5,579 nucleotides of DNA from Prevotella sp. (lineage in GTDB: Bacteria; Bacteroidota; Bacteroidia; Bacteroidales; Bacteroidaceae), in contig JAJPZE010000117.1 in assembly GCA_021204565.1 (NCBI GenBank), positions 1 to 5,579 on the forward strand. The letters run 5' to 3'. Made by a program: the position numbers and the translations under genes. Positions 1 through 5,579 of the stretch are shown piece after piece (within the stretch, counting starts at the first letter, position 1; each line of letters starts with the position of its first letter). The notes under the pieces were generated by a model. The model was not told the origin of the DNA and made no database searches. It saw only the letters and a list, made by a program, of their open reading frames with translations.

Positions 1-2160
1 TATGTCGCCCGGCTTGCCGTTGTGGCGGACGGCAGGCGTTGTTTCCCCGGCGCGTATGACGGGGGTTTGGTTGCGTTGCCCCCCGGCGGTGTAGATCTCT
101 ATTCGCGCGTCGCGGCGGAGCGGGGCGTCGAAGGATATGGCGGCGTATCCGCCTTCGGCGGGGCGTATGCTCACGCCTGAGGGTTGTGTGCGGCTAATGG
201 CGCTGATGCCGTCGAGGCCGAGCACGCCGAGCAACCCGGCGTAGATGTCGATTTGCCCGTATCCGTATTGGTTGTTCGGATAGGTGAGCGAGGGGTCGGG
301 CCGAGTGCTTGTCCGGGCGATGATATCCTTTACGTCGTCGGGCGTGAGGCTGTTGTCCGCTTCGAGCCACAGGGCGACGGCACCGGCGACGAACGGTGCG
401 GACATAGATGTGCCCGTATCGGCTTTCCAATAATATGTTCTCCCGTTGAAATCGTAGCTGCCGACGAGGTCGCTCCACGTGTCGGCCGTCGGATTGGCTT
501 CGAAAAAGAAGCTGTTCGTCGAGGAGATGATGTTCGTTCCCGGAGCGACGACATCGGGCTTGATCCGCCCGTCGAGTGTCGGTCCGACCGACGAGAAGAC
601 GGCTCGCGTGCCGCCGGAGCCGTAGTCGTTGGTTACGGTTTGTCCGGAGAGGTTGGCGAACGACGTGGCGTAAGCGCTTGCACCGACGGCGACGACCGCC
701 GGCGCGGACGCGGGCGCGAAGACGTTGTGCGAGGTCTCGGCGCCGGTCAGCGCGGCGTTGACGGAGGGCTTGTCGACAAAGTTTCCGACCAATCGATATG
801 CCTCCACTTCGGCGTTCTCCCCGATAAACTCGGCGCTTATCGGCTGACCGGACGTATAGCCGATCTTGGCGGGTCCTTCGATGACGAACTCGACGACGAT
901 ATGCCCGGCGTCGTATGCGGAGGGGTACGCCGTATACGTGAAGACGTACTGCGTGCCGCCGGCCGTGAGCGTGTCGCTGATGATTTCGTCGATATGTTCG
1001 CGCAGGCCGGCGGTGTCGACAAGACGGGTTACCGGGTCGTCGGAGTAGATGGTGGTGCGTATGGTGAAGTCGTCGTCGCCTTGCGCCATATAAAAGAGTT
1101 GCGAGCCGTAGTTTTCGAGGAATGTCCCGGCGCTCTCTTCGCCTTTGGGTTTGCACAGATAACACATCGTCTGGCTGTTGTTCCCCGCCGAAGCGACGAT
1201 AATCCGCCCCTCTCCGGTCATCCGCGCGAGCACGTCGTAATACAGCTCGGTATCCTCCGTGAAGTCGGCATACGACCCTTCGCTGAGCGATATGACGCAG
1301 GGTTGCCCGGCGCTGTCGGCGTAATCGAAGATGTATTTGAAGCCAAGAGCGGTGAGGGGCGTGCCGTAATCAACGCCGGTCAGAGCGTCGGCGACGTATT
1401 CCTTGTTGTCGGTAGTAACGTTGCACACGAGGCATATATCGCTTTCGGGAGCTATGCCGGAGTAATCCGAACCGTATCCGCTGCCCGCCGACGTGCCAAG
1501 CGTATGGCTGCCGTGAAGACAGGTCAGACCGTCGCGCGTATGCCCTAAGGCGATGATGGAGTCGCGGTCGGTGTAATCGCGCCCTATCGGCATGCGGCTG
1601 TCGAGCGTATCCGCCGAGAGCATATCCCAAAGCGCACGCACGCGGTATTCGGCTTTATCCGCCGTATAGAGCACGGGGTTGGTCAGGTCGAAACCGATAT
1701 CCTCCACCCCGACGAGCACGCCTTTGCCGGTGTATGCCTGCGGCAGACCGTCGCCCGAACGTGCCTTATCCGCCCCGATGATTTGCGCCGTGGCGGTGTT
1801 GGCGGGCTCGTTTGCCCGCCCCGTCTCTATCTTCACTATCCGCGCGTCGTCAGCCAAGACGGGCAACGAAGCTACGGGAAGGCTGACAATATCTATATCG
1901 CCGAACGAAGCGAGCACATCCGTGCCGGTCGGGGAGTAGATGCCGGCGGCGTCGCCGGCGGTGCGCACGAAAGCGAACATCCGCGTCGCGGCACCGTTTG
2001 CCCCGGCTTTCTTTGCCCCACCGTTATCGGTTTCCGCCCGGCGGGCGGTATATTCGCGGTATGCCGCCCGTGCGGCGGGGGAGAGCTTGTGCATAAACGC
2101 CTGTCCGCTACACGCAAGAGCGGGCAACAGGCAAAAGGCAGTGAAGAGAAATCTGTTCAT
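1..2160 (-). CDS. Secreted subtilisin-like (S8) serine peptidase with probable type IX sorting domain, 3' end outside window
   Basis: This frame is open for 720 codons from the ATG at 2160 to the window edge; I checked every triplet and found no stop. Residues 1 to about 21 are a Sec signal peptide (MNRFLFTAFCLLPALACSGQ). Residues about 45-115 resemble an inhibitor-type propeptide. The catalytic domain starts near residue 124. Active-site motifs are in the family order: Asp154 in VGVEDIGFD, His216 in HGSHTLGTSAG, oxyanion Asn327 in VASAGNNS, and Ser585 in GTSMSAPFVAG. The stretch from Asn327 to Ser585 is far longer than in classical subtilisin, so a beta-rich insert of nearly 200 residues is inferred. 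After about residue 660 a beta-sandwich-like segment with IEIYTAGGQ and KPGDI resembles a type IX sorting domain, so the protein probably ends soon after the edge. Expected role: extracellular or surface-anchored protein degradation; the substrate is unknown. A lipobox reading (ALAC) is possible but poor. Family call is secure; sorting domain is inference. Confidence 0.93.
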   Translation of the reverse strand, partial: MNRFLFTAFCLLPALACSGQAFMHKLSPAARAAYREYTARRAETDNGGAKKAGANGAATRMFAFVRTAGDAAGIYSPTGTDVLASFGDIDIVSLPVASLPVLADDARIVKIETGRANEPANTATAQIIGADKARSGDGLPQAYTGKGVLVGVEDIGFDLTNPVLYTADKAEYRVRALWDMLSADTLDSRMPIGRDYTDRDSIIALGHTRDGLTCLHGSHTLGTSAGSGYGSDYSGIAPESDICLVCNVTTDNKEYVADALTGVDYGTPLTALGFKYIFDYADSAGQPCVISLSEGSYADFTEDTELYYDVLARMTGEGRIIVASAGNNSQTMCYLCKPKGEESAGTFLENYGSQLFYMAQGDDDFTIRTTIYSDDPVTRLVDTAGLREHIDEIISDTLTAGGTQYVFTYTAYPSAYDAGHIVVEFVIEGPAKIGYTSGQPISAEFIGENAEVEAYRLVGNFVDKPSVNAALTGAETSHNVFAPASAPAVVAVGASAYATSFANLSGQTVTNDYGSGGTRAVFSSVGPTLDGRIKPDVVAPGTNIISSTNSFFFEANPTADTWSDLVGSYDFNGRTYYWKADTGTSMSAPFVAGAVALWLEADNSLTPDDVKDIIARTSTRPDPSLTYPNNQYGYGQIDIYAGLLGVLGLDGISAISRTQPSGVSIRPAEGGYAAISFDAPLRRDARIEIYTAGGQRNQTPVIRAGETTPAVRHNGKPGDI

Positions 2161-2199
2161 ACGGGTTATGGATTTATACGCACCCGGCGTAACCGGCGG

Positions 2200-2207
2200 C
2201 AAAGATA
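2200..2207 (-). promoter_or_regulatory. Bacteroidetes-type -7 element for the S8 peptidase
   Basis: The minus strand reads TATCTTTG here, an exact match to the Bacteroidetes -7 consensus TAnnTTTG, 39 bases before the peptidase ATG. A transcript would start near 2193 and carry a leader of about 33 nt. The -33 element is poor: at the expected spacing (2227-2230) the minus strand reads TTAT rather than TTTG, within a very AT-rich stretch. Activity is inferred from sequence match and position only. Confidence 0.55.
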
Positions 2208-2231
2208 AAGATAAATTATGTATAAAATAAT

Positions 2232-2262
2232 TTTGCGGTGATGGAGAATACACTTACCTTTG
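2232..2262 (+). promoter_or_regulatory. Complete Bacteroidetes sigma-ABfr-type promoter for the structured RNA
   Basis: TTTG at 2232-2235 and TACCTTTG at 2255-2262 are separated by 19 bases, matching the Bacteroidetes consensus (TTTG, about 19 bp, TAnnTTTG). It is the best promoter in the window. Transcription would start about five bases downstream, near the GGGG at 2267, which is where the paired 5' end of the downstream RNA begins. That agreement supports both calls. It is divergent from the peptidase promoter. Confidence 0.75.
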
Positions 2263-2266
2263 CATT

Positions 2267-2464
2267 GGGGTTGCGCCGATTCGATTGGGAGACTCATCAA
2301 AAAAACTATATTCAATCGGGAGAATAAGCCCTTGTCAATGGCGTGCCGCGCCCGGCGGTCTTTAAGTTCGGCTCGACCGTCCTATTAGCGGATTACAGCG
2401 GCGGGGATAAGCTCCAAAGCTTCGTTCCGGGAGTTTTCATCACATCATCGGGCAACCCCTTTTT
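2267..2464 (+). ncRNA. Structured RNA of about 198 nt, 6S (SsrS)-like candidate
   Basis: The segment lies just after a full promoter and has no convincing reading frame. Its ends pair: 2267-2274 (GGGGTTGC) with 2452-2459 (GCAACCCC), then 2276-2280 (CCGAT) with 2447-2451 (ATCGG). This gives 13 base pairs with only G2275 bulged. A run of five T follows at 2460-2464. Internal helices are possible at 2282-2287/2313-2318 (CGATTG with CAATCG), 2340-2343/2349-2352, 2354-2360/2375-2381, and an AAGC/GCTT hairpin at 2409-2422. An alternative rod-like pairing of GACTC near 2291 with GAGTT at 2431-2435 is also possible. Length, end-to-end closing helix and own promoter are as expected for 6S RNA, which binds RNA polymerase holoenzyme in stationary phase. 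A different Bacteroidales structured RNA, or a cis-acting leader of the downstream gene, is not excluded. Being a structured RNA is fairly likely; 6S identity is near even odds. End points are estimates. Confidence 0.6.
2447..2464 (+). terminator. 3' arm of closing helix plus T-run, probable intrinsic terminator
   Basis: The GC-rich 3' arm (ATCGGGCAACCCC) is followed directly by TTTTT. Its pairing partner is the very 5' end of the transcript at 2267-2280, so this is a long-range terminator helix rather than a compact hairpin. Only five T are present, so read-through into the next gene, which starts 16 nt later, is plausible. Confidence 0.45.
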
Positions 2465-2480
2465 CCTTAAACTTCGAGCT

Positions 2481-3686
2481 ATGCGTTGGCGTTGTCTTCT
2501 CTTTTTGCCCCTCCTCGTATGTGTTGCGTGCGGGAGCAAACCGAAGGCGCCGGATCCGTGGGGCGTGTCGGAGAGCGGCGCGCCGGCGGCGGACGGGGCG
2601 TTGCAGCTGGGCGACATAATGACCAACGGCGAGCTGATAATGGTTACGCTGTCGGGTCCCGACACATATTACGAATATCACGGGCGGGGCATGGGCTTGC
2701 ATTATCTGCTCTGCGAGCGGTTTTGTCAAACTATCGGAGTGTCGCTCCGCGTCGAGGTCTGCAAGGATACGGCGGAGATGGTTCGGCGCATAGCGGACGG
2801 AGAAGCCGACCTGGCGGCGTTTCCGATGACCGAAGAGCGCTTCGGGGAGCTGGGTCCGGAGCGTGCTTCGCTTCGCAGGGCGGCGCGCGGGAAGTGGTTC
2901 TGGCTGGTCAATAAAGATAACGGTTCGCTTGCCGAAAAGGTGGATGAATGGCTGACGGCGGACGAAGTGGAGCGCTCGGAAAAGGAGCAGGCGTACCGGC
3001 TGTCCGCCAAGAGCATAACGCGCCGGGTGTACGCTCCGATGAGGGATAAGGCGAGGGGCATCATCTCCGATTACGACGATTTGTTCCGCCGCTACGCCCC
3101 TTCGGTGCGTTGGGACTGGCGTTTGCTCGCCGCGCAATGTTACCAGGAGTCGACCTTCGACCCGCGTGCCCGCTCGTGGGCGGGGGCGTGCGGGCTGATG
3201 CAAATTATGCCCGCGACCGCCGAGCACTTGCGTCTTGCGCGCCAAGACGTATACAATCCCGACAAGAATGTTGCGGCGGCGGTGAAGTATATATCGGAAC
3301 TGACGGGGTTGTTTGCCGACATTGACAACCCGTCGGAGAGGCTCAAGTTCGTTCTCGCCTCATATAACGGCGGGCACCGGCACATACGCGACGCTATGGC
3401 TCTTGCGCGCAAGCACGGCGCGAACCCTCACCGCTGGGCGGACGTGCGCACCTTTGTCCTGCGCCTCTCTATGCCCGCATATTACGCCGACCCTGTCGTG
3501 AAATACGGTTATATGCGCGGAAGCGAGACGGCGGAGTATGTCGACCGCATCATCAGCCGTTGGGATTATTATCGCGGGGTGAAGCCGGCAGGCGCCGATA
3601 TTCACGTCCCGGCGGGCGCGCCGGCGGCTCCGAACGGTCAGGAGCCCCATCCGAGCGGGAAGAGAAAGGCGAAGTACACGCTCTGA
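2481..3686 (+). CDS. mltF: MltF-like membrane-bound lytic murein transglycosylase with a shortened solute-binding domain
   Basis: The enzyme cleaves the MurNAc-GlcNAc bond of peptidoglycan to a 1,6-anhydro product. The ATG at 2481 gives 401 residues beginning with a lipoprotein signal (MRWRCLLFLPLLVCVACGSK; lipid Cys17, with an unusual Cys at -3). The upstream in-frame ATG at 2343 would place 46 residues, encoded by the structured RNA, before the signal peptide and was rejected. Residues about 45-150 resemble the first lobe of a family 3 solute-binding domain (GELIMVTLSG, GMGLHYLL, EADLAAFP, KWFWLVNKDN). Residues about 205-375 are the SLT/GH23 domain: Glu223 in QESTFDP is the predicted catalytic acid, followed by GLMQIMPATA (238-247) and ASYNGGH (293-299). 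Only about 29 residues separate Asp110 from Trp139, where family members carry the roughly 100-residue second lobe. The tail is Pro/Ala/Lys-rich. No Shine-Dalgarno and no separate promoter are visible. Family call is firm; the MltF subgroup is inferred from domain order. Confidence 0.9.
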   Translation: MRWRCLLFLPLLVCVACGSKPKAPDPWGVSESGAPAADGALQLGDIMTNGELIMVTLSGPDTYYEYHGRGMGLHYLLCERFCQTIGVSLRVEVCKDTAEMVRRIADGEADLAAFPMTEERFGELGPERASLRRAARGKWFWLVNKDNGSLAEKVDEWLTADEVERSEKEQAYRLSAKSITRRVYAPMRDKARGIISDYDDLFRRYAPSVRWDWRLLAAQCYQESTFDPRARSWAGACGLMQIMPATAEHLRLARQDVYNPDKNVAAAVKYISELTGLFADIDNPSERLKFVLASYNGGHRHIRDAMALARKHGANPHRWADVRTFVLRLSMPAYYADPVVKYGYMRGSETAEYVDRIISRWDYYRGVKPAGADIHVPAGAPAAPNGQEPHPSGKRKAKYTL

Positions 3687-3788
3687 CCGGTTCGTGCCGG
3701 CGGCGGCATATTTGTCTTGTATCAACGCTTTCGGGCGCGGTTCTGGTTTTTAGCCGGCGGCGCGGGGGCGTTATTTGCGATAAATGTT

Positions 3789-3796
3789 TACCTTTG
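3789..3796 (+). promoter_or_regulatory. Bacteroidetes-type -7 element for the his operon
   Basis: TACCTTTG matches TAnnTTTG exactly and is identical to the -7 element of the structured RNA at 2255-2262. It lies 63 bases before hisG. No TTTG is found at the usual spacing; the nearest, 3774-3777, is only 11 bases away. The promoter may be weak or helped by an activator. The 173-base gap after the transglycosylase gene holds no clear terminator, only a 4-bp CCGG/CCGG stem at 3687-3700 without a T-run, so read-through into hisG is possible. Confidence 0.5.
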
Positions 3797-3806
3797 CGGC
3801 GGTTTG

Positions 3807-3826
3807 GCGGGCGCGCTGTTGCCCGT
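3807..3826 (+). other. Small hairpin in the hisG leader
   Basis: GCGGGC at 3807-3812 can pair with GCCCGT at 3821-3826 (five Watson-Crick pairs and one G-T) around an 8-base loop, close to the predicted 5' end of the his transcript. No T-run follows, so it is not an obvious terminator. No His-codon-rich leader peptide is seen between the -7 element and hisG. A stabilising 5' stem or chance pairing in GC-rich DNA are both possible. Confidence 0.25.
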
Positions 3827-3859
3827 ATAGGTTTAAGGTTAAAGGATATTGTTATATAT

Positions 3860-4711
3860 ATGTTGAGAATTGCGATACAATCCAAGGGGCGCTTACACGA
3901 GGAGACGCTTGCGCTCCTCTCCGAGGCGGGCATACACATAAGCGGGGGCAAACGCACGCTGTTGGAGCAGTCGGGCAATTTCCCCGTCGAGGTGCTTTAT
4001 CTGCGCGACGACGACATCCCCCAGTGCGTGGCTGAGGGCGTGGCGGACTTGGGCATCGTCGGGCGCAACGAATACGAGGAGCGCGGGGAAGACGCCGAGG
4101 TGTTGTGCGGCTTGGGGTTCAGCCGGTGCCGTCTGTCGCTTGCCGTTCCCAAGGCGGCGGAATACGACGGCTTGGGCTGGTTTAACGGGAAAAAGATTGC
4201 GACGTCATACCCCGTCATACTCCGCCGGTTCTTGGCTCAAAAAGGCATCGAAGCGGACGTACACGAGATAGCGGGCTCGGTAGAGATCAGCCCGAGCATA
4301 GGTCTGTCCGACGCTATCTTCGATATCGTCTCGAGCGGGAGCACGCTCCAAAGCAACGGTTTGACGGAGGTGGAGACGGTGATGGAGTGCGAGGCGATCC
4401 TCATCGCCAACAAGGGGATGACGGCGGAGAAACGCGGGGTCGTCGGCGAGCTGTTGTTCCGCATCGGGGCTGTCCGCGCGGCTCAGGACAAGAAATACGT
4501 GCTTATGAACGTGCCGGGCGGGTGCTTGGATGAGGTCCTGGCCGTGCTCCCGGGCACGAAGAGCCCGACCGTCATGCCGCTCGCCACGCCGGGTTGGAAT
4601 AGCGTGCATACGGTTATCGACGAGAAGCGGCTGTGGAGCATCATAAGGAAGTTGAAAGAATTAGGCGCCCAGGGCATCCTTGTCGTGCCGATAGAGAAAA
4701 TGATTTTATAA
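3860..4711 (+). CDS. hisG: ATP phosphoribosyltransferase, long form (HisG)
   Basis: HisG catalyses the committed first step of histidine synthesis: ATP plus PRPP gives N1-(5-phosphoribosyl)-ATP and pyrophosphate. The 283-residue protein begins MLRIAIQSKGRLHEETLALL, the usual N-terminus. The family signature runs from Glu142 to Leu163 and holds the PRPP-binding SSGSTL. Residues about 211-283 match the regulatory C-terminal domain of long-form HisG (YVLMNVPGG, LDEVLAVLPG, the ending GILVVPIEKMIL). That domain gives histidine feedback inhibition and means no HisZ partner is needed. The in-frame region upstream of ATG 3860 has no HisG similarity, so the longer frame opening at 3560, inside the transglycosylase gene, is not the start. 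A Shine-Dalgarno-like AAGGA lies at 3842-3846, rather far from the ATG. The gene ends four bases before hisD, so the two are very likely co-transcribed. Complete, with nothing missing. Confidence 0.97.
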   Translation: MLRIAIQSKGRLHEETLALLSEAGIHISGGKRTLLEQSGNFPVEVLYLRDDDIPQCVAEGVADLGIVGRNEYEERGEDAEVLCGLGFSRCRLSLAVPKAAEYDGLGWFNGKKIATSYPVILRRFLAQKGIEADVHEIAGSVEISPSIGLSDAIFDIVSSGSTLQSNGLTEVETVMECEAILIANKGMTAEKRGVVGELLFRIGAVRAAQDKKYVLMNVPGGCLDEVLAVLPGTKSPTVMPLATPGWNSVHTVIDEKRLWSIIRKLKELGAQGILVVPIEKMIL

Positions 4712-4715
4712 GCCG

Positions 4716-5579
4716 GTGATTAACGTACATATCTATCCCGAGCCGTCGGAGCTGGTTTCGCTCCTGCGCCGGCCGGCGAAGAACGCCGCCCGTTTGGCGG
4801 CTGTCGTCGGGCGCATACTCGACGATGTGCGCACGCGGGGTGATGATGCGCTCCGCGAATACGAACTTCAATTCGACCGTGCGGTTATCGAAGACTTTGC
4901 CGTAAGCGGGGCGGAGATCGACGCCGCCGCGGCTTCCGTCGGCAGCGAGCTGCGCGCGGCGATTGAATTAGCTCATAAGAACATCGCCGCGTTTCATAGC
5001 TTTCAAGCCTTTCGCGGGGAGAAATGCCGCGTCGCGCCGGGCGTCGAGTGCTGGCAAAAGAGCATTCCGATCGAGCGGGTAGGGCTGTACATACCGGGCG
5101 GGACGGCGCCTCTGTTCAGCACCGTGCTTATGCTCGCGACCCCCGCGCGCATAGCGGGTTGCCGGGAAATTATCCTCTGCACCCCTCCGTCGGCTGACGG
5201 CACGGTGCACCCCGCCATACTTACCGCGGCGCGTGTGGCGGGCGTAAGCCGGATATTTAAGGCGGGCGGAGTGCAAGCGATCGGAGCAATGGCTTACGGC
5301 ACGGCAAGCATTCCGAAGGTGTATAAGATACTCGGGCCGGGCAATCAGTACGTTACGGCGGCGAAGCAGATGGTTTCCCCCGCCGATGCAGCTATTGACA
5401 TGCCCGCCGGTCCGAGCGAAGTGATGGTGCTTGCGGACGGCTCGTCCGACGTCTCTTTCGTAGCTTCCGACTTGCTTTCGCAGGCGGAGCATGGCGTTGA
5501 TTCTCAGGTCGTGTTGCTCACTACCTCGGCCGCGATCGGCCCCGACGGGGTTCGGGAGGTGGATCGGCAACTGTCCGCG
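4716..5579 (+). CDS. hisD: Histidinol dehydrogenase (HisD), 3' end outside window
   Basis: HisD performs the last two steps of histidine synthesis, oxidising L-histidinol through histidinaldehyde to L-histidine with two NAD+, using zinc. The frame is open for 288 codons to the edge; family members are about 430, so roughly a third is missing. Conserved blocks: PGGTAPLFSTVLMLATPARI from residue 127, GPGNQYVTAAK from 207, IDMPAGPSEV ending at 236, and SQAEHG with zinc ligands Gln256 and His259 (Gln259 and His262 in E. coli numbering). The catalytic Glu-His pair and the other zinc ligands lie beyond the edge. The start is GTG at 4716: the frame has a stop at 4701-4703 and no ATG or other start between, and the N-terminus (INVHIYPEPSELVSLLRRP) aligns with family members. 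The four-base gap after hisG and the absence of a Shine-Dalgarno site suggest translational coupling. Further his genes probably follow, as in other Bacteroidales. Confidence 0.96.
   Translation, partial: MINVHIYPEPSELVSLLRRPAKNAARLAAVVGRILDDVRTRGDDALREYELQFDRAVIEDFAVSGAEIDAAAASVGSELRAAIELAHKNIAAFHSFQAFRGEKCRVAPGVECWQKSIPIERVGLYIPGGTAPLFSTVLMLATPARIAGCREIILCTPPSADGTVHPAILTAARVAGVSRIFKAGGVQAIGAMAYGTASIPKVYKILGPGNQYVTAAKQMVSPADAAIDMPAGPSEVMVLADGSSDVSFVASDLLSQAEHGVDSQVVLLTTSAAIGPDGVREVDRQLSA

Noticed and set aside
194..1165. Minus-strand open frame of 323 codons in another frame of the peptidase gene
   Set aside because: The product is extremely Arg-rich and resembles no protein family; it is a frame-shifted shadow of the peptidase.
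184..1548. Plus-strand open frame of 454 codons antisense to the S8 peptidase
   Set aside because: It is in exact codon register opposite the peptidase gene, where GC-rich codons leave few stops. Its translation is Arg/Val/Gly/Asp-rich with no recognisable domain, while the minus strand carries all S8 motifs.
2108..2160. Lipoprotein signal for the S8 peptidase (Cys17 after LPALA)
   Set aside because: The residues before the Cys (ALA) do not match a usual lipobox, and a probable type IX sorting domain at the C-terminus fits a signal peptidase I substrate better.
2343..2480. N-terminal extension of the transglycosylase from an ATG at 2343
   Set aside because: It would put 46 non-conserved residues before a clear lipoprotein signal peptide and would overlap the structured RNA, including its T-run.
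2820..2900. Frameshift in the transglycosylase as the cause of the missing domain part
   Set aside because: Family-like sequence on both sides is in the same frame, and neither neighbouring frame shows lobe-2 sequence, so an in-frame absence is more likely.
3687..3720. Intrinsic terminator after the transglycosylase gene
   Set aside because: The CCGG/CCGG stem has only four pairs and no T-run follows it.
3560..3859. N-terminal extension of hisG into the end of the transglycosylase gene
   Set aside because: The extension has no HisG similarity, lies in a shadow frame of the upstream gene and includes the predicted promoter; MLRIAIQSKGRL at 3860 is the standard HisG N-terminus.
4968..5570. 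Minus-strand open frame of 200 codons opposite hisD
   Set aside because: Arg/His-rich product without any known domain, lying opposite strongly conserved HisD motifs.

Overview
The window reads as a GC-rich member of the Bacteroidota, probably order Bacteroidales. Three matches to the Bacteroidetes promoter -7 consensus (TAnnTTTG) lie in the two intergenic gaps. Genes lack good Shine-Dalgarno sites. The secreted protease ends in what looks like the start of a type IX secretion sorting domain, and hisG (long form) and hisD sit next to each other. An Alistipes/Rikenellaceae-like source would fit the base composition, but this is only a guess.

Layout. Positions 2160 to 1, minus strand: a large secreted subtilisin-family (S8) serine peptidase, open at the left edge. 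It shows a signal peptide, propeptide-like region, Asp/His/Asn/Ser active-site motifs and a C-terminal sorting-domain-like segment. Positions about 2190-2265: a divergent promoter region, with a -7 element firing left into the protease and a complete -33/-7 promoter firing right. Positions about 2267-2464, plus strand: an apparently non-coding RNA of about 198 nt whose 5' and 3' ends pair through a 13-bp helix with one bulge, followed by a T-run. Size, shape, own promoter and own terminator suggest a 6S (SsrS)-like RNA or another structured Bacteroidales RNA. It ends only 16 nt before the next start codon. Positions 2481-3686: an MltF-like lipoprotein lytic transglycosylase whose solute-binding domain seems to lack its second lobe. 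Positions 3687-3859: a gap with a -7 promoter match and a small hairpin ahead of the histidine genes. Positions 3860-4711: hisG, long form. Positions 4716-5579: hisD with a GTG start, cut by the right edge.

How the parts work together. hisG and hisD are the first and last enzymatic steps of histidine synthesis and are separated by four bases, so they form an operon that probably continues to the right. The transglycosylase probably trims peptidoglycan at the outer membrane. It has no visible promoter of its own and may depend on read-through from the RNA upstream. The protease is an independent, divergently transcribed gene. The most interesting parts are the structured RNA with its tight link to the transglycosylase, and the reduced sensor domain of that enzyme. 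No mobile element, CRISPR array, tRNA or rRNA was seen.
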